Origin: Sclerotinia nivalis
Taxonomy: Eukaryota; Ascomycota; Leotiomycetes; Helotiales; Sclerotiniaceae
Direction: 5' to 3'
NCBI GenBank assembly: GCA_029531795.1
Contig: JAPEIS010000012.1
Span: forward strand, 310,001 to 374,000
Length of the DNA: 64,000 nt
A program made the position numbers and the translations under genes. Positions 23,074 to 36,100 of the stretch are shown one piece after another (position 1 is the stretch's first letter; every line of letters starts with the position of its first letter). Under the pieces are notes generated by a model. That model did no database searches and had not been told where the DNA came from. It saw nothing but the letters and a program-made list of their open reading frames with translations.

Positions 23074-23447
23074 TCACTCAATTGGGTTGGTTAGAACTGG
23101 TGTATAGTTTAGATGATAAGGATATGCACCGATTTCTTCTAATAGTTCGGGCCAAAATCCAGACATAATCCACTTCTGAAGATTCCTCCTTTCGGTTTGC
23201 AACTTGGGATTATCAAGTGCATTTGGTGTCAAACCTTGATGGCTTCATTAGCTAGATACTATTTTAAATTTGAGATGGTATACATACCTGACTTGCCATA
23301 AGGATGAAAGAGTTGTGTTGGGTCCATATGCTTCGGTAAAACTCCATACTTACTGGCCCATTCCGTAGCAGCCTGAGTTGCCCAGATGCTGTGGAAACGG
23401 CCAAGCTTAGGGTCCCAATCCATCAAGGGGTCTTTGGCAATCACCAT
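23074..23447 (-). CDS. Small uncharacterised protein, two exons
   Basis: Exons 23447-23288 and 23234-23074 give 106 residues. The donor is GTATGT and the acceptor ATCAAG. The peptide is rich in Trp, Tyr and Pro (MDWDPKLGRFHSIWATQ, then WIMSGFWPELLEEIG) and looks like genuine coding sequence. I cannot place it in a family. It is short and begins without a leader, so it could be the C-terminal part of a decayed longer gene. It sits about 200 nt upstream of the metallopeptidase-like gene on the same strand. No membrane segment is seen. Confidence 0.45.
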
Positions 23448-24362
23448 TATGCTTACTTGGAAATAACCTTTACAAAAGCCAGAAATTTGAATAGTAGAAG
23501 TAGAATAGAATCTAACAACGACCTAAAACTCAGTGAGGAACCCATAAATCAAGGTCTAGGCTCGAGTCGCAATTCTTTGTTGAAAACATTGGAAATGGAT
23601 GGTTTGGCTGGAACGTGAAACAATGAATTATTGTCATGCAGCTTGTTCGGTGCCGTGAGAAAAAATCCATTTCTTTGTTTGTGTATTCGAGCACAGTGTG
23701 CAAAAGGTTATAAAACTAATCTTTGAGAGCGCCTTTGCCGTTCCGTTGAGAACAAAGGCTGAAAGCAACTGGGTTTTCTTTGGAAACCTATATCTTCTTC
23801 ACCCAAAAAAATCTATGGAGGCTGGTGATGTGTATTTTGATGAGGGGGCGAAACACTTGCTTTGCTCAGCTCTAATAGGCCCATATATCTTCATCACAAC
23901 TTTAGAAATAAGATGTATCAAGAAGCGTTGTTGAGCCTGACTTCCAGCAAAGATAAATAAACAATCAACGATGTGAAGTATCTGGTGATGGTGGTGTTGG
24001 GTTATTGTTTGAGGGCCAAGCCAAGTTTTCCAAAAATGTGTGGCTGATGAAATGTGGCTTGCCTAGAACATGGTTTTATCTGTGGCTGATATTTTCTTGA
24101 TTATTTTTGGGTGGGTCCAGTCCTTGTCGACTCAAATATATATAGGAAAGGATTCCGAAGCCCTTTCCCTATGGCGGGGTATAATCCACCCCACCAAATC
24201 GGAATGGCTCGGGACATCCCCAGTCGAAGAAACTCCACTGTTATTCAATCATCGTCAATACCATCAGAGCGATTTCAATTCATAAGTAGGATCTTACATC
24301 CTTACTATCTTGGTTTCCCATTCCTTTTCCTCATATATTATACTAAACTAGACTTGTACATA
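23448..24362. other. Intergenic, divergent promoter region
   Basis: This 0.9 kb lies between a minus-strand and a plus-strand gene. It contains no recognised gene and presumably holds the aldolase promoter and 5' UTR. Confidence 0.35.
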
Positions 24363-25373
24363 ATGTCAAATTCTATGAAAGATAATAAAGCCATTCGCAT
24401 GCTTCAAGCGGCAGAAGATGGTGGGTATGGAATTGTAGGAGTAGTCTCCGTACGTACATTTCACGAAAAAAGAAACTCTCTATCTTTCCCTCCCTCCTTA
24501 ACATATAACTAATTCCCTATATATCAGTACAATCTCGAAACCATAACCGCCGTCGTCCGCGCCGCAGAACGGAAGCGTTCCCCCGCACAAATCCTACTCT
24601 TCCCATGGTCCCTCCACTACTCCCCGCTCCTAATCCATCTTGCAGCCGCTGCGTGTCGAACCGCCACGGTACCCATAGTTTTACACATGGACCACGCACA
24701 ATCTGAAGAGGAAATCCTCGCCGCTGCTGATATGGGACTTTTCGATAGTATAATGGTAGATATGTCGCATTATGAGAAAGAGGAAAATCTAGACAAGACC
24801 AAAAGGTTGACCAAGATTTTGAGGGAGAAAGGCATAGCGGTTGAGGCGGAGTGTGGAAGGATTAATGGGGGCGAGGATGGAGTGAAGGATACGGGGGATT
24901 TGGAAGGGTTACTTACGACTCCTGAGGAGGCCATAAAGTTTGTAGATACGGGGGTAGATTTTTTGGCGCCAGCTTTTGGGAATGTGCATGGGAATTATGG
25001 TGGGGTGGAGAATATTAAGTTGGATTTTGAAAGGTACGTACACCATGTTTCTTTGAAATGCATCTTTATTGGCATTATTTTGAGATTAACTCACGTCTAC
25101 AGACTCGAAAATATAAGAAAAGCCACAAATGGTCGAGTACGTTTGGTTCTGCACGGCACTAACACATTCCCCGATGATACAATGAGAGAGTGTATAAAAG
25201 GAGGGATGACACGATGTAATTTGAATGATTTGGTTTTAAATACGTATAACAAATATATAGCAGAAAATACGGGAAAAGTTCCTCTGACGGAACTTATGGA
25301 GAAAGGCACAGGTTTGATTCAAGAATTGATCGAACATCAAATGGATATTATGGGGTCGACTGGGAGAGCATGA
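24363..25373 (+). CDS. Class II ketose-bisphosphate aldolase family protein
   Basis: Exons 24363-24449, 24528-25033 and 25103-25373 give 287 residues. Zinc-aldolase landmarks are in order: HMDHA with catalytic Asp84 and zinc ligand His85, a Glu pair in VEAECGR (135-137), His183 in GNVHGNYGG, and His215 in VLHGTN. Family enzymes cleave fructose- or tagatose-1,6-bisphosphate, or related ketose phosphates, to DHAP and an aldehyde. At 287 residues it matches the short bacterial-type tagatose/ketose branch rather than the ~360-residue fungal glycolytic Fba1. A specialised or side-pathway substrate is therefore likely. The usual HGGSG phosphate loop reads HGTNT here, which may alter substrate choice. 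No targeting signal is visible. Confidence 0.8.
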
Positions 25374-26061
25374 TTGCAGTAATAGAAGAAATTAATGGAA
25401 TGTTTAGATATGTGGTAGGTTTGTGCCGATTTGAGTGTGAATGATTGTGTCTTCGAGTAAGTGCGCTATGACTCTCTTTGGCAAATGCTTGGGAAAGAAA
25501 AAAAAGACTGATTCCATGATCTCGGTATTATTCGCCTTTTGGTATTGTCGTTGATAATGAGCAAGAGCTGCACAACCTCACCTGGAAACCATCTTTCCCT
25601 AAAAAATTGCCTCAGGCCGATCTACAACTATATTCAATCAATGCACAACACCATTACATCATATAACATCACAAACACTAGCGAGTTCAAATTTGGGGAG
25701 CAAAATACCATTATCTATCAACCAACCTCCTCATGCAATCAAAAAGACGACATTCCCAGAAGCCACAGAAGCAGAAATAAACGGCCCTCCCTCATTAACA
25801 TGAAAAATGATAACCCATCCGAAATCCGTAAATGCAATGCATTTAAAATTACGGCTTTTTTATGAAATAAAATCTCCGAGCTCGCATGTTGCTTTTGTAC
25901 GTCCTTTCCATCAATGTATTTCCTACCATATCATGCCCATGAAGAATGTCTTCAGTACCGAAATCCTGAAATTGGAGGCGAGCTAGATATGGAGGGGAAG
26001 GCGAAAGATGTTGAGAAGCAAACAACGAAGGGAAGGAGAAAGAAGAAGAGAAAATTCAAGT
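25374..26061. other. Spacer between convergent genes
   Basis: This stretch holds the 3' regions of the aldolase and the GH16 gene. It is AT-rich and no feature was recognised. Confidence 0.35.
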
Positions 26062-27264
26062 CTATTGGTAGATCTTGACAGAATTGACAAGCCAGTATGC
26101 ATCGTCGAAGGCGTGGGGGACCTTGGCGACGTATTCTTGGCAGGTCGAGTAGCCGGTCTTCGCGGGACAATCCGACCACTCGGACCAGGCTTGCCCGCCG
26201 GCTCCAGCGCCGCAAAAGGTCGTGTCGAAGTACTAGGTGGGATTTAGTTTGATTTGACTTCATAACAAAGGAAAAGAGGAGTAGGGTTGAGGATGGTACG
26301 AGGAGGAATAGTGATAAGATTGAGATGAAAAATAGAGTAAGACTTACGACCGTCTGTGCCGGGAAATTAGCATCGAGATCACAACCACCATTCGCACTGT
26401 CAAAATTCGCAGTAGGCAGACCCCACTTTGTTGGATCCGGAGTACCAGCCTTGATATCAGCAGGAATCTTGCTGCGTGCGAAGAACCAAACTCGGATAAA
26501 GGAAGAGGTCCATTGCATAGCATAGACACCACCACCGTTCTTATTGAAAGGTGTTCCGTAGGAGTCTACGCTAGATTGAATAGAACATCCTGCACCATTG
26601 CCTAGTTGACAATTGGTATTGCCGTTGTTGAGCTTGCCGAGCTGAGCAGTCTTGGGAGAGTTAAAGGTGCAGGTCTTTTCGGTGTGGAGAGAGATAAAGG
26701 CTTGGGTAACGTCGTTGGAGCCTTCGAGGATATCAATTTCACCATATGGAAGGTCGTCACCATTACGAATGGTCCAGCTAGCGAGTGGGTCAGCGATTAG
26801 TGCTAGTGCTATTTGGGGATTAGATGGATGGTAAATACTTACAAACCGGGCCATGTACCACAGTCGCTACCGGGCATATGGGCGAAATCACCAATGAGAA
26901 TACCATGGGTAAACTCGTGAACTGATTCAACCCAGATGCTATTGCGCTTTCCATTGACAGTATCGGAGAGAACAGTAGTATTATCAACGCCCATGTAAAC
27001 CTGATTACCAATGACCTTGGTCAAACCAAGCTTCTGCGCTTCAGCTAAAGAGACATAGTTGACATTTCCATGGGTAGGGTCAGGAAGCTAGATCGGGTTA
27101 GTCCCTCTTTTAGATCGAAGATTTGTTTTGGAAATACTGACGTTTTCATAGATGAATGAAGTGAACCAGTTGGTATGATCATAATTATGAACCAACTTGT
27201 ATGCACTGGTCATGGAGGCAAGGCAAGAAAACGCACAAAGGACGGAAATTGCAAGAGATTGCAT
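26062..27264 (-). CDS. Secreted GH16 endo-beta-glucanase
   Basis: Exons 27264-27142, 27087-26843, 26777-26348 and 26232-26062 give 322 residues. A signal peptide (MQSLAISVLCAFSCLASMTSA) precedes a beta-jelly-roll domain. The GH16 catalytic motif GEIDILEG supplies Glu136 (nucleophile), Asp138 and Glu141 (acid/base). The flanking AHMPGSDCGTWPGFW and GCDLDANF blocks are typical of fungal endo-1,3(4)-beta-glucanases. The final exon has FFDTTFCG-like and WLVNSVKIYQ segments, with Cys residues suggesting disulfides. It probably cuts mixed-linkage or 1,3-beta-glucan in plant or fungal walls. All junctions restore the family frame, and intron lengths are 54, 65 and 115 nt. Confidence 0.9.
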
Positions 27265-30200
27265 TTTGAAGTAAACTAAAGTCCAGCTTGTGTACTAAAG
27301 GAGAGTGTGTTTGTGTGAAGGAAGGTAATGTACGAGAAGTACGAAGAGAGAAACAGACCAGTCTGATATCAACGGAGAGGATGAACTTGTCGAAAGGAAT
27401 GTGGTTGAGGATGTAGAGTGGAAGATGAAATTTTGAAATCAAGGCTGGCTCGAAGACTTATATAAACATTCTATACGGTAGGTACAAGACGTACATCGCT
27501 AATCATCCTTAGGTGAATCAACCGCACCCTCCCCAATCCTTAAACGAATCAACCGTACTCTCCCCACAATGTGTCATAATAGAGAGACTTCATCTCCAAT
27601 TAGGATGCGGTAATTCAATGATCTGTATGTGAATATCGATATTGGTTGTAGAATACTGGGTAAATGAAATCCTATGGATCAATTACAGATATCGTACTTC
27701 CCTGTCCGAGAACGATGGATTGGGGAATTTCAGATGAGAGGATCTCATGGAAGATTGATATGGATATCTCCGAGGATAACTTGGCAAGTGCCGGATGTGG
27801 AAGAGGAGGATGAAGGATACGCCAAATTTGTTCTATATTGTTCTCTGTGATGATTTGTTCGATTCGGTTTTACTACTGGTGAATTTTTTTATGTGAATCT
27901 TGAAAGTGGTACGGCAGCAGTAGGATTATTTCAGTTGTATTATGAGCTTGGCTTGATGGATGCCAGATGCGCGTTTATTATTTGGATATTGAAGAGCCAG
28001 GATGCTTGGCTGTATGTAATTTTCAAGCGACAATACCTACTTATATATCCCATTTAGAATATTTTCACCAACATTATACTCAAACCTCAATGCTTAAATC
28101 ATGGATGCACCAATAATAATTTAATATTCTCCTCCATAACATGTACCCAAAATATCATTCCTGAAGTGGATCTCATAGGATTTTCTCAAACATGTTTATT
28201 ATGTCGATACTTTCGAGCTCAACACTATTTTCACGCAGATATCAATACAAATATAGTATTTAATAAGAACATGTGATTTATCCCTATAGAACATGAAACA
28301 AAGCCCTTTAATGCAGGATATGGCGCAGTGTGGAACATGTAAGCTGATTCCTCCGTTGAAGATTATTGTACGTAGGACCAACTGAGGGTAGAATCCTTCG
28401 AGGCGGAATGCGGGAATTTTATTTGTTGGTAAATATTTAGGACTTGGGATTGAGAAAGCCCTAGGCGGTGAAGAGTGTTGTTTTTGGGGGTATGTAAAGT
28501 TTTTATCTATATATGTATGTATGGTGATGGTGTTTCTCTTGCTTGATTTTGGGAAATGAAATTTATTGCATTTCTTTCTGTGTTGTGAGCTACAAACATT
28601 TACATAAAGTCATAATATCAGCAATCTAGATTGCGTATAAACGTGCAAACAGCTCGAAGTTTATCTTACTTCATTCAGAGTAATAAATATGGATTCAATT
28701 ACCAAAAGGAAATAAGAATCAAGAGTCGCTCATCTGGCGATGCAGAAAATAGATGGTAGTAATGCCAACTCAAAGTCAGGGGAGACTTCATTCTAGGATT
28801 ATCTTCGAGCTTTGAGATTCAAGAATGAGGGTGTTTTAAAGTTTTAAAGTATATTACTTACAAATATCAAATTCACTCATAGATTTTCTTTCATCTTGAC
28901 TCTTAGCGTTTAAGTATCATCACTAGTTTCCTTTTTTTTCACATCTTCTAGTTTTCGGCGCACTCAGTCTTCTCGCCGTATATCCTTATCTTGCTGGAAC
29001 ATAAACAAGAAAGATAGGGGGCGAATTACAGAAGATGCGGGATTTAGAATGGATGTGGTGGTGTTGATAGTGTGCCAATACAGAGACTTGCACGACAACA
29101 TTGGGGGACAAATCCGTCCTTTCACACGCCAGCTTATTTCTATATTTGTAAAACAATATGCTTACACTTTCACTTTATATGTAAGTCACTCTAGAAAACA
29201 ATCTGAATCTACAACACAATGGCCAGGTGTGCTTGAACGTACATCCCAAACATCGGATTGAGTTTACTAGATAGAAACAAATAGGATAGTCAATATCTAC
29301 ATTAAAGATTCCAAGAGGAGGAGAAGAAGCTATTATGTGGATGAGGTATTTATTTACAGAATACTCAACAAAGTATCCTCACATCAAAAACCGTTATCAT
29401 GAAGTAAATCCAACAACTCAGTCAGCAGTGACACACCTGTACATTTCCCCCTACCAGATATCAAATCTCATTACGATATAAATACCCCCTGACAAAACGG
29501 TCCATCTAGATCTTAAAGCCGAAACAAATACATGTTCGTCTATATTAGACGCAGTCCGGTAGATACTAGAATAGCAAAATGCCTGATTCAAATCGCAACA
29601 TTCTAGAAGAGGTTTCTCCTCCGATATCTAAAGTGACAACTACAAGGTTTTGCCAATTGATCATTCGGCAATCTGATTTTATTCACTAATACTCATTCGT
29701 TGTCACATCATTCACTGATTGATTGATTGCCGCCAATAAAAATTCTTGAATAGAGGAAGCTGGTTGGAGTTAGAAGCGAGGAGTAAGGAGTAAGGACTGA
29801 GGATATGGAAAGGAATGATGGTGAATAACATAATTTATATGTGACATTAGTGGAAGTGAATGATTATTTATGATGGTTTTGATATTCATTCCTTTTCCCG
29901 ATTCTCCACGGATATTCTGTGGTATTGAATGGAGAAAATAACGGTATTGGGGCTACCAATACTCTCATGTCACTAAACACAATGTCTACGGTTTGGATAT
30001 CATCAAGACACCTCATTTCTGTACTTGTTACCGGTAAGTTTGTTTTGTGATTTGTGATTTGTGAGATTGAATGGTTGATATGAATATAGGCTCCTAGGCT
30101 TCGGAATGAATTCTGTGTTGAATTTCTTGAATAGAGTTGATTGGATATTGCATCAACATCAGGCGGGGCTAATCAAATATGATCATCTGTTTTCTTTCGC

Positions 30201-30489
30201 ACAGTCGAGTAGATTACGAATGTTGGAGTCTTCAATTACCAATCTCATTCACTTTGTGCCATGAACCGTGTAATTATACATGGTTACTCATAGGACAATA
30301 ATAAGCAAATAATTGTACACCGAGATATTTTTGAAGTGCTTCAGTTGCATTATCATATCATTATTCAAGCATTCATTCATCTATCTAGCTCTAATCAACG
30401 ACAATGCAGCAAATGTAAAGCAAGCAGATGTCGGATTCTGTATACATAACATATATCATAAATATTACCAAGTCATTATCATAACCCAT
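27265..30489. other. Gene-free stretch (3.2 kb)
   Basis: This stretch is AT-rich, with short overlapping frames only. It contains the GH16 promoter at its left end and the 3' flank of the MFS gene at its right. No repeat family, RNA gene or conserved coding block was recognised. Confidence 0.4.
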
Positions 30490-32175
30490 CTAAGTAGTCT
30501 TATCATCCGCAGCCCCGTTCTCAACTCTAACAGTGCCAGCTTTACTTCCAACGGACTCATCACCCTCATAGTGAACAACTTCCTTCTTTGAATGGAGTAC
30601 CGCTTCTACATCCTGAGCTCTTTGCTCAGCATTGACAGATCCAAATAGGATATCTAACTCCTCTAACGTCTTTCCCTTGGTCTCCTTAACAACGAAGAAA
30701 GCCCAAGTACCCATGCCGAAACAGAAGAATCCAAACATCAAGAAGGTTCTCCATCCAATATTCGAAACAGCGATAGGTGTAATTTCAGTGACGGAAAAGT
30801 TACACAACCATTGAGTTGAAGCTGCCAGACCAACACCATAAGAACGGAGACGCGTGGGGAATATCTCAGATACGTAGACCCATGGGATAGGACCCCAGGA
30901 TGCGGAATATCCAATGACGTACAGGTAGATCATTACGACCATGGCGATGGATGCGGGCGCGACGGTGGTTGATTTGGCGTTGGGTGGGTGAGTAACGAGG
31001 ACGGCGGATAGGATAAACATCATGCACATCATCCAGGCGGCACCAAAGATGAGAGACTTGCGACGACCTAATGTATCAATTCCAGTAATCAAGAAGATAC
31101 CAGTAGTGATGACTTTAACAGTACCATAAATACCGGTAGCAAACAAGGCGGTGTTAGCTGCTGAGATACCGATGGTCTCAAAGATTTGTGGTGCATAATA
31201 TCCAATAGAGTTAGTTCCAGAGAATTGTTGCCAGAACATAAGGCAGAAGGCTGTAAAGAACCTGATTCGATTGGCTGGTGCGAGACACTCTTTCCAGGTA
31301 AGCCCTTCAGTTGCAGCAAGTTCTTCTTCAATGGATGCACGAATCTCGGCAATTTCTTGCATGACTTCTTCATCTTCAGCTGTGGTACATCTGGTCCAAG
31401 CCATTGAAGCAGTAGCTTCCTCATACCTTCCTTGCTTAGCTAGCCATCTTGGAGATTCTTTCAAGAAGAGTAGACCGATTAAGAGGAATCCACCAGGGAT
31501 GAGTTGAATAGCGACTGGGATTCTCCATTGCTTGGTTGATGTCGGAATGTGCAATGCAACACCATAGTTCAACCAGTAAGCAAAAGTAGAACCGAGAACC
31601 AAGAACTCTTGAAACATTCCAGTGATACGTCCTCTAATGGCGGGAGGAGCATTTTCTGTGACATAAACAGGAGTAATAGCGGACATTCCACCAACACCCA
31701 GACCAGCAATAACACGACCAGCATATATTTGTCCAATACTATGACTAGCACTAGTTTGAATAGCGGCACCAATGAGGAAAATCGTGCTGAACCCGATGAG
31801 AGAGAATTTTCTTCCAAATCGATCATTGCAGTAAGCGGCAGCAATAGAGCCGAAGAAACAACCGGCCGTAAGCAGTGAAACAACATTCGAAGCAACCTGT
31901 GCATTTTCACTTCCACCAAATCCCGTTGACTCAAGCGGAAGTCCGAAATCCCCTCTGAAACTTTTAAGAGCCAAAACAGAGCCCATCACACCGGTATCAT
32001 ATCCTGTGTGCGCCAACATATGTCAGTCATTTTTCACTTTTTTGGCTCGCTCTTGGGATTATGGGAGAAACTCGAAGCATGGAGTAGATATCAACTTACC
32101 AAAAAGCAACGAGCCCATGTAAGCCACGGCCGTCAGAAAATAGACGCGATAATTTTTGAAAAAGGAGGACGGCAT
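30490..32175 (-). CDS. MFS sugar / quinate-type transporter
   Basis: Exons 32175-32100 and 32003-30490 give 529 residues. The intron (96 nt) splits the first conserved motif, so that exon 1 ends SLLFG and exon 2 begins YDTGVMGSV. Sugar-porter signatures are seen: NDRFGRK after helix 2, AGRVIAGLGVGG, PESPRWLAKQGR after helix 6, QQFSGTNSIGYYAPQIF in helix 7, and a C-terminal KETKGKTLEELD (PETKG type). Twelve membrane helices are expected, with a ~50-residue cytosolic tail. The fungal members import hexoses, quinate or related carbon sources by proton symport; the substrate cannot be set from sequence alone. The tail is highly charged, which is usual for this group. Confidence 0.9.
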
Positions 32176-32514
32176 GTTGTCGGTTTTGCTGTCGAGGCAA
32201 TTCTTGACAACTTTAGATATGTTATTCGACAAGAGGCCGATAAGGGAGAGAGAAAAAAGTTCATTCTGAGAGAGGTATCACTGTATGTTATGTACTTTCC
32301 AAAGGGCTAACACCCAAACCACGAGCAGCAAGATGTTTGGTTGGATGGGCTTGCAGTTCATTCGCGGAAAAATTGTGTCCCCAATCTGACCTGTAAACAG
32401 GGGAGATATAGTTCCACCATTTAGAATAGAGAAAAATCAACATCTCGGATTGAAGCCAAGCCACTGTAGAATAGTGGGCGGCTTCCCATTCTTTAGTGTT
32501 GTTATTGATATTAT

Positions 32515-33147
32515 TCAGGGGTTGTAAATGGTTGATAACTCTTGGCGTGAACAATCCCCATGGGGTGGCAAATACCATGTTTGTTCGCCCACGGGGTTGA
32601 TGGTTCCACCGAAATCATACTTTGGAAAGTCTACTCCGTAGTCACTTCCAACAATTCCCACGATCCCTCCACTCCATCCTGTGTCAATTTGCCGCAAATA
32701 ATCAGTAGGATCTACGCGGCCGGGGCGGAAAATAAGCGAACCCGCCCCATAGAAGTTGAAGATTTTGTAATTCTCCAAAAATTATATCGAGGTTTGAAAG
32801 AATAATAACGTTTCTAAGTTTGCGTATGCCTCCTCTGTACTCTTTCTGAATATGAAGTCTAGCAATAATTGCCAGTCTTCTGCATGTATAGGGAAACTAG
32901 GAGCGAACATGCAAATATGAACGAACAAGGATGCTGATAGCTGTTGTGGAGCAGGGTGGTTGGTAAGAATGGGTCTACGCATGTTTTCGCTCGGGTTATC
33001 CGAGGTTGGAGGACTGGAATACTGGAGTACATGCTTCAGGATACTTGAAGCGATCCGCCAAATTAGTTTCTGGAGAAAATATGGAGAAATTCTCTTTCTT
33101 GAACAGTTTTCGCTGATACCCCGGACTGGGCCAAGATTGCAAATTTC
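32515..33147 (-). pseudogene. Interrupted, unidentified coding frame
   Basis: One minus-strand frame is open from 33147 to a TAA at 32784-32782 and resumes in the same frame to 32515. It is protein-like on both sides of the stop: NHPAPQQLSASLFVHICMF, then HAEDWQLLLDFIF and EEAYANLETLLFF. After the stop come YGAGSLIFRPGRVDPTDYL, GSDYGVDFPKYDFGGTINP and GEQTWYLPPHGD. Another frame (to 32288) may carry further remains. I do not recognise the family. The long shared frame with a single stop suggests a recently broken gene, or a gene with an intron I could not find. It lies immediately upstream of the MFS gene on the same strand. Confidence 0.45.
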
Positions 33148-36100
33148 TCAACCAAAACCCAATCACGAGTGTTGAGGTCGAAGCTTAAGCCCTTCGAGCC
33201 GCTTACGCAACTCCTATTGTTTACGAAACTAATTCTGCTGTTCGTATGGATATCATGACCTTTGACGCCGTCGTGGGATCAAAGTTGCCAGCGGTAAACA
33301 GAATTTTCAGCGTCTACTTTTCTCTATCGCCTAGCTCCGCCTGTTGGAAGTTGTGAGATCTTTTGACACCGCCTTAAACGCGCGACAAAACAGTGCTGCG
33401 CCTGAAGGATGATAGATTTACTGATTATCATCAGCAATTTCTAACAGCAAAAACGACATGAAGAGCATCAATTTTACAAATACAAAAGTTCCCACGGAAA
33501 AATACAATCCCAGCGCAATAATTAGTATCAAATCAAAATCAAAAAATGGGTCGCCGGCCAACATATGACAACGAGGACCAAACTAGTGAAGCAGAAAGAC
33601 ATCATCGCATCCACAAGTCATGATTTTATTATTCATCTCCAGAACTCCGCAAACTTTTGTCAGCGTTTACATTATCATCTTCTTTTTCCGAAAAGGGAAG
33701 CAATAAACAATCTTATACGATGCTTACATCACGAAATATATCCCGCTGCTTTTGCATGATACTTCGAAGTGCTTCACTCGAATGTCAAGAGTAGATTTAG
33801 TCTAGATCTAGAAAGTCGCTTGGCTTCCGCGGATGGCTCCAGTTTGGGCTCTAGCGAAAATGAGGATAATGAATCTGGTTACTTTATCGATTTACTAAAT
33901 CGACGACCCCTTTAAAGCGGTGTATTGAACAAAGGAGGTCGGTTGAGATAATCTGTCACAGTCTGCAATTTGCAGGACAGTTTTTCGCAATTGAATGTCA
34001 CAGGTTTCTCCATTAACCATGTCTCATTTTCGCGAGGTCATCAGTTGTGTATACGAAAAAAGGATGAATTATTTTTTCCTCTTTCATCATTATTTGCGCT
34101 ACAACTCTTGAAAAGTCAGACTGATCAAAGCGCGATTTTTCAACATCAACATAACCAATCTTTGCGGAAGTCTCTGCTAGCCATCATACCGAGAAGAAAA
34201 CATACGTACCGATATGACCATTCGGAACATCCATTTTTACACTCTGTGAACCTCAACACAACGAATTCCATCCCTTCAACCGATCCCGAGTCTTCATTCA
34301 TGATACTTCGAAACGCATAGACGGATCAATCCTCGGGAGGGGATCAAGACAAACAAATATCATGCGACTTATCATATCGCATCTCAAACATGTATATGCT
34401 GTGCGACACGTCAACAAGCCACTTGCGTCAAAATCTGGTTTTGTGCTTCGGATTTCCAAGTTTTGCTGCCCTCATCCATCCTAATTGGGATTCTACTATG
34501 AAGTTGAGAATAAGTGGTGACGACAAGATATTTTGATAATTGCTTCTTTACAATATCAATGGACCGAGTCTCGACTCCTTACTTTTTTCAAATTTCCTCA
34601 CAACTTTACGTTTTGTCTTTACGATACGAGAGTTTTACTCCACTAGCAACAGTTTCACAAATCTAACTCAGATCTAACTCAGGCTTCTTTCCCCATCAAT
34701 CACATCTCCACCTCCGTTCCAAATCACACGGTCTCATCTCATCTCATCTCATCTCAAGATCTAAGTACATCTCATCTCGCACCAAATTCCACCTACCACC
34801 CAATCTCCACTCCCATCGGAAAAATCCCAGCAATGCGTAACCTCACCAAAAGCCTATTTCCTCCATTCCCTCCCACACTGATGAGTGTGCTCCAACGCGA
34901 AATCCCCAGCCCCACCTCACAACATCAACTCGCTTCTGTCGTGCTACTTTCGCATCTTCAATACCCCCGACCACAACTCTCTCATGAGACGTCACACCAC
35001 AGCACACCAACTCTGCATCTCCACCACCACCATCTCGTATCAATCTGGCACAAAAGAAACATGGCGCCCGATGCCAGATCTCGACCGCCGTACCACGCGA
35101 CCGATATTCAGCCCTCTGAAGATAGGCCGTGCCTGCAAGCCACTGACCTCATACTTCAATCATACTTTCTTGAGGGTTCATATCCTTGACCGCCGTTTTC
35201 CCAAACTCGGAGGTTATTGAAATCTGGGATTGGGGAAATATAGAGATTGATTTAGATTAACGAGACCTTTTTTGGTCTCTCGAATAGCACTTCTGTGTTT
35301 GCTGCGCTGCGCTGGCCGTGCGGATGGGACACAGATACAAATATATACCAATTGAACACCGGAGGGAAAAGATACAACAATAAGTTCTGAGAGTAACGGC
35401 GGGCGGTAGGAAAAAAGGTAATAATAATAATAGTATGTGTTTATTTTACATGTTTACTGATCATTCTAGCTCGCTCTATCCAAGGACATCGAAAAAGCAA
35501 AATGCGCACAAACACGTCTACGAAACCACAAGTCCCTTTCTAGATGGACCCTTTGGCTGTCTCATTCCCAATTATCTTTTCTTCCCGCATCTTCATGCTA
35601 CACAGTTAGTTTGGCATCTATCATAATCATACCGCTCATTTAGCTCCTCCACAAACGAACATTGGCAATATCCATGCGCAAAGCCAAGCCCTGTCATCCT
35701 GTCTCCGATCCGATTCCACCGGGGAAGATATCTTTTCTTCCTGCAGATAATGTTTGTGAGATAGATGCAGAACCCGGTGGACCCTAACCTCATCTTTGGG
35801 TGAAACTTCTTTCTGCAAAGACGGGAAAACCGTCATGACGTAGATATCTACGATAACCGAGGATGGTCAGTGTCAAACATCCATGCATATATGTGCTTTA
35901 CGGTAGGTAGGTGAATGCTTTATGGTGAATGCCTTGATAGGTTAGGTGCTTTTTGAATTCGGCACATTTTCTTTTCTGTGCGAGGAAGATGGAGAGGTAT
36001 GTATTGTTTTTGCATGAATCTAAAGGTACTGCATTTCGTTGCTAACACGAGAATAATGGGTGGAAAGGGTACCGGGATGGACATTTGCCTCGAGACATCA

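Noticed and set aside
34833..35220. Two overlapping frames of 111-118 codons
   Set aside because: They are His/Thr/Pro/Ser-rich, low in complexity and without family features. They could be part of a transcript, but the support is too weak for a gene call.
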